Assembly (NCBI RefSeq): GCF_018687715.1
Contig: NC_056755.1
Span: 9,187,501 to 9,251,500 of the forward strand
Source: Carya illinoinensis
Taxonomy: Eukaryota; Streptophyta; Magnoliopsida; Fagales; Juglandaceae
Direction of reading: 5' to 3'
Length of the DNA: 64,000 nucleotides
This document shows positions 11,467-22,180 of this stretch, piece by piece (position 1 is the stretch's first letter; every line of letters starts with the position of its first letter). The position numbers and the translations under genes were made by a program. The notes under the pieces were generated by a model, which searched no databases, had not been told where the DNA came from, and was given only the letters and a program-made list of their open reading frames with translations.

Positions 11467-11528
<62 letters not shown>
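11467..11528. repeat. (GA)n microsatellite, copy 2
   Basis: About 31 AG repeats, one fewer than copy 1. The plus-strand frame across it encodes only an Arg-Glu run and is not a gene. Confidence 0.97.
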
Positions 11529-11530
<2 letters not shown>

Positions 11531-11839
11531 TAACGGTTTAATTTTGATGAATTCTCTACTAATTATGGTATTTACAAGAACATTTAAAGTATATCACCTA
11601 TGTTTTTCTAAAGAAGAGTTTCGGAAGATTATTTACTTAAAGTTTTAGGTTTGGAGAGTATGTCGTTACAACTTGGCCAACCTTGTGCAAAGAAGTATAA
11701 TCTAATTGTTGATTAAAGTAAGAGAGTTAAGGAATGACATAATCTCAAAGGCAAATATATACGGGATACACAGTGCAACACCTCCTCATTAAATTGCTAT
11801 TTTTTATTTAATTCGATTTCGAGGACGAAATCTTTTTTT

Positions 11840-11850
11840 AGGAGGGGAGA
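11840..11850 (+). other. Polypurine tract 2
   Basis: AGGAGGGGAGA, one base before LTR 3. Confidence 0.9.
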
Positions 11851-11851
11851 T

Positions 11852-14800
11852 TGTAACAGCCCGCTAGAAATTCAATTGTGGAATTTCTTTTGACCTTAAG
11901 AATCTCGTGAAAATTCCGTAAGTTTACACAAATCGACTAATCGCATAGGTTTTAGCCTGTCAACATAGTTAGTGTTATCACTCACTATGGTGCCAGAAAT
12001 GCGATTTTAATTATTTGAGATAGTTAGAAGTGTCAAAATGTATTATGGTTTGTGTCATTAGACTCGGAGGGTTATTTAAAGTCTTATGGCGCAATAACAT
12101 TTTTTCATATTTTCGGACAAAACGTCTGTTCAAAACTGTAGATATTATTAGATAAAAAGAAATATCTTGAGGTAATTTTCGTGAATATTATTGGGTAAAA
12201 ATATTTTGAGTTGATAGATATTATTAGATAAAAATATCTTAAGTTGATTTTTTTTAGATATTATTGGATAGAATATTATAAGATAATCATTTATAGATTT
12301 TTTTTGGGTAAGAGAAAACTACACTTAACTCTCACTCCAGCCTCATCTCTTCCATATCTTATCCACAAGTATCTCCAGCCACCCCTCCCCACGAAATTAT
12401 CTTCATTTATGCTTTCCATTGAAAGAATATCAAACACTCTCTCTCGGACAGCTTTTAGGAGTTCTTTTGCACACCCATTTCGAAGCTTTTGTAAGTGTTT
12501 TATCATAAAGTCTCCTTCATATAAGTTGTTCCTCTTTGAGTCTAGTTTCCGTAGATGTATTTTTCGTATCATTCCATGGTCATTTGGTCGGTCAAAAGTA
12601 TTTTTAACCATGGAAAGGTCATTCTGGGCGTGAATCTGGAGAGTATGTTATAGTTTGAAGTTTTTGACCAAGCTAATGGATAGATATTGGTCCGAAATTT
12701 TTATGGAGTATTGTTAACATGTATATATGACTATTGGTTGAGGATTTTGCATGATTAAAGGTTTTGATGAAAGATTTTCTTAGATTTAGAAACTTAGAAA
12801 CTGGAAGAGGAAAAACAGTTTCTGTTTTGAGAAAGTTTAACTCTTTGGTGGTCTAAACCTATTCTAATAACTTTAATAATTTTATTGGAGGATCCTAAGT
12901 ATCTTATATACATGTTATATTATTATTTTGAAGATATTTGATGTTAGTTTCAAAGATATGAAATTTTATGCAAAGAGATGTTCAAATAAGCCAAAGTGTG
13001 GATATTCTTGGCTAAATTTATGTTTTGGTTAATTTCTAACCATGTGATCTTGAATTAGAAGCTTATATATGTTTTAGGACATCTTTTTAAACCATGTGAT
13101 GGTTTGGTTTGAAGATCATATAATTATAAGTCATAGATCAAGAGAATTATCAAAACTAGTTGAGGAAAAAGTTTCTGTTTTTGGACTAAGTGTAAAACCA
13201 AAAACTCCAAATGTTATTTTGTGATTTTGGTGACTTTAGATTGATGATTTAAAGCATGGTTGATATTAGGATGATATTATGAATATGTTAGAAGTAAGAT
13301 TTGATTTTTGAAATTCTTGCAGATATTTTGATTTAAGGTCAAAATTTATGATTCAAGTGCTTAGATCTTTTTATAAAAAAGTTTGGTGTTAATTATTAGC
13401 TTTTTCTAAATGGATGTTTTAAGTATGGTTTTGAACTTAGAATTGGAAGATATTTGTTGCAAAATTTTGGTTTAAGCATGAGTTTTGAAGTTGGAAGGAA
13501 TTGCAACAAAAATCAAGGGAAATGGCCTATGGATGTTTCGGCCATAGTGTGTTTTCCATAGTTGTGTTTTGTTTTAAATTTTTCTGAGTTGATATTTAAG
13601 TTTAGGACAAAATTTATATGAGGAATGTAAATTTTAGAAACTTTTGGAGTTAGTATGCAAAATCCTTAAGTTATGGGTAAAACGGTCATTTTCCCACATG
13701 TAGAGAGTAAAATGAAAATTTTACTCTTTAAGTTATTATTTTCCATATTTCAAATTATTAGTGATTTAGTTCTAACTTTTAGAATCACTAATTACAGTTC
13801 CTCATGATCGCACTTGAAGTTTTATAAGAATCGCGGAGATCGAGGTAAGTTAGCTTTTAACTTACTAGCAGTCTACTGTGTATGTGTGCTAAGTAAAAGA
13901 ATTACAGTGTATGTATGTATGTTATCATATATGTCATGCCATGTCAAGTTATCATGTAATTGTCTATTATACAGAATTTATTCTGTCATCAATTTTTATC
14001 TGTTGCACAATATATTCTGTCATGTATTACTATACATTACAAGTATGTCATGCTAAATATGTTGTTTGTTATATGTTATGCCATGTTACGAAATGTTTCT
14101 ATCTCAAGTTGGTCATGTATTTCAAATTATGTTCAAGTCACGTTATGTTACGTCAGGACTTCAGTCCTTTCGTATTCCAGTCACATTTCATCTTGAGTAT
14201 ATTATGATGTGTAGAATACATGGGGCCACAACAACTGTGGAGTATGTATTTAACTACAATTGTGATGCGTAAAATACATGGGGCCACAACAACTGTGGAG
14301 TATGTATTTTTCATGTTAAGTCAAGTTTGTGTAAAATACATGGGGCCACAACAACTGTGGAGTATGTATTTTTAAATGTTAAGTCAAGTTTGTGTAGAAT
14401 ACATGGGGCCACAACAACTGTGGAGTATGTATTTAACTACAAATGTGATGCGTAAAATACATGGGGCCACAACAACTGTGGAGTATGTATTTTTCATGTT
14501 AAGTCAAGTTTGTGTAGAATACATGGGGCCACAACAACTGTGGAGTATGTATTTTTAATGTTAAGTCAAGTTCAATTCATGATTCAATTTAAGCTATGTC
14601 AATTATGCTATGTTGTACGCTAAGTTATGCTTTAATTACTTATGAATTTGATTATGCATTTATGCTTTTACTGTCATACATGCATCATTAGTCTGTATGG
14701 AAGTTTTTTGTTAACTTGCTGAGATTTGTAATCAAATCTCACTGTGGTAGTCCCAACTACCATTCCCCCCGAATGGTAGATCTTGTTACAGGACCTGAAG

Positions 14801-15183
14801 GAGGATCATGAGCTGACCAACTAGACACAGTCGACTGAACGACGGTGCATCGTTAATGTTAATATAGTAGTTAAATTACTACTTGTACGATGGAGTTGCA
14901 TCTCCAGTACTTTTGGATCATAACTATTTTGGAATAGTGCTGTGATCTTAGTTATTCAATGGATCTTTATGTATGAAATATGTTTTAAGTATTGGTATAT
15001 TTTCAGTTTGGTGCATAGTATTGCTAAAGAAAAAATTTATCCGCTGCGAATATTGCATAATGTTAGATGCATGTTAGGATTATTGCATCTTATATGTCAT
15101 GAACGGGGGCAGGTAACTTTGTGTTGCATGTCTCGACGCTTCAAATGTCCGTCCGATCCCAAACGGAATTTGGGGGCGTCACA
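11852..15183 (+). repeat. LTR copy 3 (3' LTR)
   Basis: 3,332 bp. It differs from LTRs 1 and 2 at five places I noticed: 12638, 12643, 14264, 14809 and 15112. It ends GGGGGCGTCACA and is followed by the second GTCTC. Confidence 0.95.
14215..14553 (+). repeat. Hairpin repeat array in LTR 3 (6 x 36 bp)
   Basis: Same array as in LTRs 1 and 2, with one substitution (14264) in the spacer between units 1 and 2. Confidence 0.93.
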
Positions 15184-15188
15184 GTCTC
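15184..15188. repeat. 5-bp target site duplication GTCTC, right copy
   Basis: Matches 645-649 and marks the right edge of the inserted element. Confidence 0.95.
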
Positions 15189-15649
15189 CATACCGATTAG
15201 TGTTTGGAAAGGCATGTCATCTTCCTGTAGAGTTGGAGCATAGAGCTTATTGGGCTGTAAAAAAGTTTAATTTTGATTTGAAGGCAGCAAGTGAAAAGCG
15301 ACTTCTTCAATTGAATGAGATGGAAGAGTTCCGGAATGATGCATATGAGAATGCAAAGATCTATAAAGAAAGGACGAAGAAGTGGCATGACAAACAGATT
15401 CTTAGGCGAGAGTTTGCTCCAAGACAACAAGTTTTACTCTTCAATTCACGACTCAAACTCTTCCCAGGAAAGTTAAAATCAAGATGGACGGGTCCTTATA
15501 CAATTCATGAGGTTTTCTCTTTTGGAGCAGTAGATTTGAAGGACAAGACAGGGAATATTTTCAGAGTTAATGGTCAAAGATTGAAGCACTACTATGGAGA
15601 GCCAATGGAGAGGAACTTTGCATTTATTCCTCTTGGAGATCCTAATTGA
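15184..15649 (+). pseudogene. Ty3/gypsy integrase, 3' part, Athila/Tat-like
   Basis: Continuation of the integrase interrupted at 649. It reads [20 protein letters not shown], then KWHDKQI and the C-terminal segment [20 protein letters not shown], ending [16 protein letters not shown] and a TGA at 15647-15649. The C-terminal half is open, whereas the upstream half has a stop and a frameshift. The apparent longer frame from 14942 joins LTR 3 sequence to this segment by chance. Confidence 0.92.
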
Positions 15650-17267
15650 TGATCATTGAAAAGTCTGGCTGTAGACTTTAAAACAAGTGCTTATGGGAGG
15701 CAACCCATAGATCTTTCTTTCTTTCTTTCATTTAATTTACTATCTTTATTTATTTAGTTTTAATAAATTGGTTTTTGATGCAGGATTATTTAGTAAGAAT
15801 AAAGAGCTGAAAAAGTCTAATCTACGGAAGATTCATGATGCAACCAGGGAAGTTCCTTTTATTTCTTCAATCCTTTTTACTTTTGCATTACAATGAGGAC
15901 ATTGTTTAGTTTAAGTTTGGGGGTGTAAACTCCTATAATCATTTGATCCTCTTGTTTTCTAAGTCTTGGATTGTTGATGGGTTGTTTGATTCTCTTACCA
16001 AGCATGCATTGGAGTAAGATTGAATTCTCTATGACTCTAAAATTTGTGATTGAAGATGATTTTGAGAAAAATTTTTAAAAATTTCTTTTATGTCAAGTGA
16101 AGTTTTATGGGTACTTTGGTTTAAATCTTTGACCTTGAACACAATTGAGCATATAGTCATTTTTCTCTTATTCCATTTTGCTTATGAAGAGAAGAAGTTG
16201 AATTAATTGAAAGAGGGAGGTTCGATTTTGCTTTGCTCTAGAATCCGTTGATGTGTCCTTGAGGCGAAATCCTAATTGAGACCAAATATTAGAGAAATGA
16301 TCTAGGCATTTCTTTGGCATAACCAAAAAGCTTTCCCAGCCGTCCTAAATATCATGCCATCATTACATGGTGTGTTTCTATAGTCAACCCCCTTGAGCCT
16401 TCATGAGCCTTTATTTATTTTTTGAACTACATAAACCATGCCAGCTCTAAGCCTGAAAAACAATGAATCTACCTTTGATAGTTTGAGAAAATACTTTGGT
16501 GGAGAGTTACATTTAAAAGAGAAAAATTGGTTTCATGATGAACCGTATTATGTTTGCTCTGTTTGATCAAAGAAAAAGAAGAAGAAGAAAGGAAGTGATT
16601 GAAAAAAAAAAGAAGTCGCCAAACGGAATGTGAATTACCTAAAATTTTGTCAATGGAATTGTTGGTATTGCATCAGTGATTACAGCAATAATAATGCCAC
16701 AAGTATGAGCATATTGCCAAGAAAGAGCTATGATTTGAATCATGTGGAAATCTCTTTTAGTGTTCTTTTCACTAAGTATTTTTCCAGTTTGTTTTGATTT
16801 TCCATATCCAGTTCTTTCTTAACCCTCACCCTGTGGCCTATCATTACAACCTTAATAAAGACCTTTTGATCTTTGATTTTGGTGTTGACTACATTAGTGG
16901 AGAGGATTTCTGAAAATTGGACTTATGGGGTTAAGTTTTAAGAGAATTCTTCTGATTTTGGTTGTTCTACTTTTATCTGAGTTTGCAGGTGGTTTGAGGT
17001 TAAATTGACTATATCACACACACACTCAAGGTCTTAGCTTTAGGTTGAAGTAAACGCCTAACTCTTGCTTGACAAATTGCAAAATTTTTGATTGATTTTC
17101 TTGCTATCTTTGATGTTAAAAGAGTAAGATACTAGAGATGAAATCTAAATTCATAAAAGCTTGGTGAGTGATGATACTTCTCTTTGGGGTCGAGTTGAAA
17201 TTGCCTAAACTATCATTTGTTTTTCTTTTTGTTTGAGGACAAACAAAGTTGTAAGTTTGGGGGTATT
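15650..17267 (+). mobile_element. Post-pol non-coding region of the Athila/Tat-like element
   Basis: No coding region was found; an envelope-like gene, sometimes present here in Athila elements, is absent. Two stretches with 'aagtttgggggt' (15911-15925 and 17251-17265) follow 'gaggaca' motifs. The second directly precedes the 3' LTR and is the working-type polypurine tract; the first may be an internal duplicate. Confidence 0.75.
17251..17265 (+). other. Polypurine tract of Athila/Tat-like element
   Basis: GTAAGTTTGGGGGTA, two bases before the TGATGACTTAC LTR start. Confidence 0.7.
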
Positions 17268-17330
17268 TGATGACTTACAAAATTTCATATTGCAGAATTC
17301 ACAAGTTCGCTCGAACGGAGGCTTTTGGCC

Positions 17331-17542
17331 GCTCGAGCGAATTTAGGCAGATTCAAACGCTCGACTGCCGCTCGACAGGGAGCTCGAGCGGGTTGCTGAA
17401 AAACAAAGATCGCTCGAGCGGAGACATTGGCCGCTCGAGCGAAATCAGGCAGAGTCGAACACTCGACGTGCGCTCGATAGGATGCTCGAGCGAAATTAGA
17501 CAGAGTCGGACGCTCGATGTGCGCTCGACACCCCGCTCGAGC
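17331..17542. repeat. Array of GCTCGAGC palindromes in LTR U3
   Basis: Six perfect GCTCGAGC palindromes at 17331, 17392, 17412, 17433, 17484 and 17535, with further half-sites (GCTCGA, CTCGAC) between them. Around 17433-17535 the unit is 51 bp. The array ends 46 bp before a TATA box. It is CG-rich in an otherwise AT-rich region. Confidence 0.9.
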
Positions 17543-17587
17543 GAACATCGTATTTTGACAGATTTTAGGTTTTCCGCCGTGACACCA

Positions 17588-17594
17588 TATAAAA
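17588..17594 (+). promoter_or_regulatory. TATA box in the Athila/Tat-like LTR
   Basis: CACCATATAAAAGC, just downstream of the palindrome array, in the place expected for the U3 promoter. Confidence 0.6.
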
Positions 17595-18586
17595 GCAATT
17601 TTTCACTCTAGGGCCGCGAGTTTTGACTGGAGAACACTTCTTGGGAGAGAAAAACATAGCTAGAGGGATTCAAATCATCTATTTTTGGAGAGGGAATTCT
17701 AATTATTGCACGTACGTTGGAATCATACACGAGCACGGACGAGAGAAAAGTGTTGAATCGTTCCCTTGAGCTTTTGACGACGAGTTGAGGCTGCAAGGAG
17801 GATTTTTCAGTGTTTATTTTCTTCCCATCTTCTCAGAACAATTATGGTAAATTCGTTTATGTTGAATTCCATTTCTAGCATGAGCTAAATTTTCTTCATT
17901 CTAGGAAAACAATGTAACCTATTTCCGAACTATGCTTGATTGTCTATGCTAATTTAATGCAATTCTCTCTTTGTTTATCTGATTTATTCTGAGTTTATTG
18001 CTTCTAATTAACTGGCCATTGATTAGATGATAAGTAATCTTGTGGTTTGCTATCGAAAGAGGGAATCATAGGGTAGATCTTGGATATTTCAGCATAGGTA
18101 AGTATAGAGATCGAAAGACTTGTATGAACCTATGTAGTAATTAAATCATTGGTCTTATTGCGTTCTTGATTATTGAGTTTGCATATTCTTGTGTGAATTG
18201 ATAACCAAGAGTCAATTCCAATTGACTATCGAAAGAGGCTTTTGGGATGAATTAGAGATTTGCTAATAGACAAAAGAGATTTAAATTAAATTAGCTGGAT
18301 GAGAAAAGCATAGTGAAGAAGTAGGTGAAATCGATTTCCTAGAAGTTTTCTTCCCATTAATTTGATCTTCGAACGTCAATGTTATTTCCTTTGCATTTTT
18401 TTTCGTTGAGTTGATCTAGTTTAAATTGCAACTACAAAAATCTTAGTGATTCCTCTAGATAAAATCAAGTTTAGTATAATTTTGGTATTTGGCAAACGTA
18501 AGGTACTAATCCCTGAGGACGATACTCTTCTTATTATTTTACTATAAAAACTACGATACTGTGCACTTGCAGTTTTGCACCGGTCA

Positions 18587-18893
18587 CCTACGACCACTGA
18601 AACATCTTTTATAGAATTTGTACGACATTTACAAAACACTCTATAAATTTCTATCTCTCTCACGTCCCTCTTTCTCTCTATTTTTATTTCTCTCCCACTG
18701 CATCCTCTGCAGATCAGAACTCTCCTATTTATAGGAGGAGTTCTCCTCAACAGGCTGCTAATTTCGGTGCAGCATTCTGCTGCTGGAAACATGGGATGGG
18801 TGCCTAATAAAAACAAAGCACCGAACGGTGCCTAACAAAACAATGCACCTTACGGTGCATGTGCAAATCATGCCACTTGGGTGGCTTTCAACA
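18587..18893 (-). repeat. Copia 3' LTR, truncated
   Basis: Matches 23679-23985. Starts (minus) TGTTGAAAGCC and stops where the sequence joins the gypsy LTR, missing the final 62 bp present in the other LTR. Confidence 0.9.
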
Positions 18894-18908
18894 ATCACCC
18901 CCTCCACT
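18894..18908 (-). other. Copia polypurine tract
   Basis: The minus strand reads GAGTGGAGGGGGTGAT directly before the 3' LTR. Confidence 0.8.
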
Positions 18909-19023
18909 CAAGTGTGCCATACCAGGCTGTTTGCAAATTGATTCATTCTTCAAATGAATGCACCTCTTTCTTTGACATGAGAGACTTCTGCTATCGAATA
19001 CGCTCCAATGCACCCGACGGTGC

Positions 19024-19422
19024 TCAGTAGTGTACAATACTGATCAAGTCCAAACAGTGTTGGAACTTGATTCCTGTGACGACTTTCGTCAACATATCTG
19101 CTGGATTATCTTCAGTGCCAATCTTCTGAAGTTTGATGTCATTTTCTTCTAATATTTCACGTACAAAGTGAAATCGGACATCTATATGTTTTGTTCGAGA
19201 GTGATGAACCTGATTCTTGGCCAAATGGATTGCACTTTGACTGTCACAGTAAACGGTAACCTCTTGCTGCTCAAAGCCCAAATCTGTTACCAATCCCTGT
19301 AACCAAATAGCTTCTTTCACGGCTTCTGTTACAGCCATGTATTCAGCCTCGGTTGATGATAGTGCAATTGTTGACTGCAAAGTTGATTGCCAACTAACTG
19401 GTCCTCCAGCCATAGTGAACAC
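19024..19422 (-). pseudogene. Copia RNase H domain
   Basis: 133 codons with the hallmarks of Ty1/copia RNase H: SSTEAEYMA (catalytic Glu), VYCDSQSAIHLA (catalytic Asp) and KHIDVRFHFVRE. It is the C-terminal end of pol and would degrade RNA in the RNA-DNA hybrid. It is cut off from the RT frame by one in-frame TGA at 19437-19439, in a sequence that should read RRSTTGYVF; a single CGA-to-TGA change explains it. Confidence 0.9.
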
Positions 19423-19439
19423 ATAACCAGTTGTCGATC

Positions 19440-21216
19440 AGCGTTTGTTAAGATCACCTGCATAGTCTGAGTCAACATATCCAGTTACTAGACTATCTTC
19501 ACTCTTCTCAAACCTCAAACCAACATCTACGGTCCCAGCAATATACCATAAAATCCACTTAGTCGCATGCCAATGAACCTTTCCAGGATTATGCATATAG
19601 CGACTAACTAAGCTAACGGCCTGGGAGATATCAGGTTGTGTACACACCATGGCATATATTAAACTTCCAACAACACTTGCATATGGGACATTCCTCATGT
19701 AGTCCCGCTCTTCATTAGTTTTAGGAGACTGCAATGCACTGAGCTTGAAATATGAGGCCATAGGAGTACTCATCGACTTCGTCTTTGAGTCGATGTTGAA
19801 GCGTTGCAGTATTCTCTTCAGATACTGCTTCTGAGTAAGGTGAACTGTACCTTTCACCCTGTCTCTGCTGATCTCCATCCCCAGTATTTTTCGTGCTTCT
19901 CCCAGATCTTTCATTTCAAACTCATTACTTAACTGAGTTTTTAAACGATCTATCTCCCCCTTACTTTTACATGCAATTAACATATCATCTACATATAAAA
20001 GCAAATAAATGAAAGATCCATCTGTAAGTTTTCTGACATATACACAATGATCGTATTGGCAACGAGTGTATTTCAGATCCATCATAAAGCGGTCAAACCG
20101 CTTATACCATTGCCGAGGTGACTGCTTCAAGCCATAGAGAGACTTCTTCAGACTGCATACCCAATTTTCTTTGCCAACTTCTTTGAATCCTTCTGGTTGA
20201 GACAGATAAATCTCCTCTTCCAGATCACCATGTAAGAAAGCTGTCTTCACATCAAGCTGTGCTAACTCAAGATCATATTGTGCAACCAAAGCTAGCAAAA
20301 TCCGAATGGATGAATGCTTCACAACAGGAGAGAATACTTCACTGTAGTCAATTCCCTCTGTCTGAGCGTAGCCCTTGGCTACCAACCTAGCTTTGTATCG
20401 CACTCCATTTTTAGCAGCTTGATCATCTTTCTGATTAAAGATCCACTTACAGCCAATTACCTTCTTTCCTTTTGGAAGCGACACAAGCTCCCAAGTCTGG
20501 TTCTGGTAAAGAGAATGAATCTCTTCATTCATCGCCTTTGTCCATTCAACTTGTTCACTGGACTGTACGGCTTCTCTGTAAGTGGTTGGGATCTCACCCC
20601 CTTCAGCTGGTAATGCATATGTCACATAGTCTGCATAACGTGTTGGTACACGTTTCTCTCGTCTCAGTCTGTTGGTTGCTATTGATTCGGGTTGACATGG
20701 AGGTACTGTGACTGGATTATTAGTCTCATCTTGTCCATGCTTTTCCAACTTCTTTGAAGTAATAAACTCCACATTCTGCGAATCATCTGATGTTTCGCCA
20801 TCACTGCTGCCTTCACTGGAATCTTTATGCTTATGTGACTTAAGCATCTCAGATTCGTTGAATGTAACATCTCTACTGATTATTACCTTTTTGGACTCTA
20901 TGCACCAGAGTCTACACCCTTTTACACCGGTACTAAAGTCCAAGAATTTTGTTTTCTTGGTTCTAGGATCAAGCTTACTTTTTTTAGCATGATAGTAAGC
21001 AGGACATCCGAAAACGTGTAAAGAGTCATAATCAGTAGCATGTGTACCTCTCCACATTTCAGTGGGTGTCTTTCCATTATTGGCAGTTGCGGGTAGTCGG
21101 TTGATGAGGTGGCAGGCATATGTCACAGCTTCAGCCCAAAATTTCTTACTGAGTCTAGCATTCAGCAACATATATCGCACTTTCTCTAATAAAGTACGAT
21201 TCATTCGTTCTGCCAC
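19440..21216 (-). pseudogene. Copia pol: integrase C-terminus and reverse transcriptase
   Basis: 592 codons. Residues 1-50 hold the end of the integrase core (MAERMNRTLLEKVRYML, with the catalytic Glu as AE). About 70-115 is the copia integrase C-terminal region (VFGCPAYYH). RT runs from about 230 to 480, with LDVKTAFLHGDL at 321 (catalytic Asp) and LLYVDDMLIA at 408-411 (catalytic DD). The segment ends ...YAGDLNKR before the TGA that separates RNase H. Upstream it is cut from the rest of the integrase by a stop and a frameshift near 21225-21320. Confidence 0.93.
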
Positions 21217-21523
21217 ACCGTTCTGCTACGGTGTACCTCTCACAGTGAAGTGTCTGACAATTCCCTCTCTCCGGCATACTTCCATGAATGGGTCTGAAGT
21301 GTACCACCTCCATTATTAGATCTGAGCCGCTTGATCTTCCTGCCGGTCTGAGTCTCAACCATTTTCTTCCAATCAAGGAAGATTTTCAGCACTTCATCTT
21401 TATTCTTCATCGTATACACCCACACACGACGAGAATAATCATCAACAAAAGTTACAAACCAATGTTTACCTCCCAAAGATGCATTTTGGGTAGGTCCCTA
21501 AATATCGGAGTGCACATAATTCC
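21217..21523 (-). pseudogene. Copia integrase core, broken
   Basis: The core reads GGKHWFVTFVDDYSRRVWVY and then LRSNNGGG, where LRSDNGGEY is expected, so the second catalytic Asp is Asn. A frameshift follows near 21310. Two further stops appear: TAG where Trp is expected in HSDxWGPTQN, and TAG where Gln is expected in TPxQNGVAER. No integrase activity is possible from this copy. Confidence 0.88.
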
Positions 21524-22162
21524 CTATGTATTGTGTACTGCGGTTCCAAACTTGATCCGCCTCTGCTTCCCCAATACACAGTGCTCACAGAAAGATAGTT
21601 TACCAGTCTTGGCACCTTTGAGTAAGCCTTGCTTCACCAGTGTTTGCAAAGCTTTTTCTCCTGCGTGTCCCATATGCATATGCCAAAGACTGGTGGTGTC
21701 GGCATCAGTCTCATCTAGCTTCTCACAGCCTGTGGAAACTCTTCCATCAATAGTACTTCCCTGCAAGAAGTACAAGTTTCCTCGCCTTAAACCCTTCATT
21801 GCCACCTGAACTCCCATTAGTACTTTGAGAGTTCCGTCTTCAATGGCGATTCTGAATCCCTTTGAATCCAGAGATCCCAGTAAGATGAGATTCTTCCGCA
21901 AGTCTGGAACATACCGAACTTCTGTTAGAGTCTTGACGCTGCCATCGTGCAGCTTTAACCGAATGCTACCTATTCCCTGTGTCTTACAAGCACTGTCATT
22001 GCCCATAAGTACTGCTCCACCCTCGATCTTTGTGAAGTCAGTAAACCAGTCCCGATTGGGACACATATGATAGGTACATCCGGAATCCATAATCCATTCA
22101 TCGGAATGACAAATGGATGATGAACTTATCAAGGAAAAATCCGAATCATCATCTATGTCCAC
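21524..22162 (-). pseudogene. Copia protease and pre-integrase domain
   Basis: 212 codons. WIMDSGCTYHM (residues 23-33) is the aspartic protease active site as found in copia elements. LWHMHMGHAGEKALQTLV followed by CEHCVLGKQRRIKFG is the His/Cys zinc-binding GAG-pre-integrase domain. A TAA at about 22180 separates it from gag in the same frame, and the 3' end runs into a stop (VHNT*). In an intact element this region continues directly from Gag. Confidence 0.9.
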
Positions 22163-22180
22163 GACATTGGCTGTAGAGGG

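Larger units (their letters stand above)
9584..11851 (+). mobile_element. Internal domain 2 of the tandem element
   Basis: 2,268 bp, a near-perfect copy of internal domain 1. I noticed one substitution (C at 4191 corresponds to T at 9793) and a 2-bp difference in the (GA)n tract. Confidence 0.88.
650..15183 (+). mobile_element. Tandem non-autonomous LTR retrotransposon, LTR-int-LTR-int-LTR
   Basis: A 14,534-bp insertion with termini TG...CA and a 5-bp target duplication (GTCTC). It consists of three 3,332-bp LTRs (650-3981, 6252-9583, 11852-15183) and two internal domains of about 2.27 kb. Each internal domain starts with a primer site complementary to initiator tRNA-Met and ends with a purine tract. 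The 'gaggacgaaat' stretch before the purine tract resembles plant Tekay-type chromoviruses. There is no intact gag or pol, only scraps, so movement would need proteins from another element. The period is 5,602 bp for the first repeat and 5,600 for the second; the 2-bp difference is in a (GA)n tract. Very low divergence between units suggests a recent origin. The likeliest route is one insertion followed by unequal recombination between LTRs. Confidence 0.93.
17268..18579 (+). repeat. 3' LTR of the Athila/Tat-like element
   Basis: About 1,312 bp from TGATGACTTAC to ...CAGTTTTGCA. It begins just after a purine tract. Its last 60 bp ('gaggacgatactc...gtgcacttgcag') have the wording typical of LTR ends in this group. 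The 5' LTR is left of the window, so the left boundary rests on the TG start and the purine tract. The right boundary abuts a truncated copia LTR, leaving no visible target duplication. Confidence 0.75.

Noticed and set aside
11427..11648. Open frame with a long Arg-Glu run
   Set aside because: It is the translation of the (GA)n tract; the equivalent frame in the other internal domain is not open in the same way, and no domain is present.
14942..15649. 235-aa open frame as one protein
   Set aside because: Its first 80 codons are LTR 3 sequence and the rest is interrupted integrase. The join is created by the insertion, as the target duplication shows.
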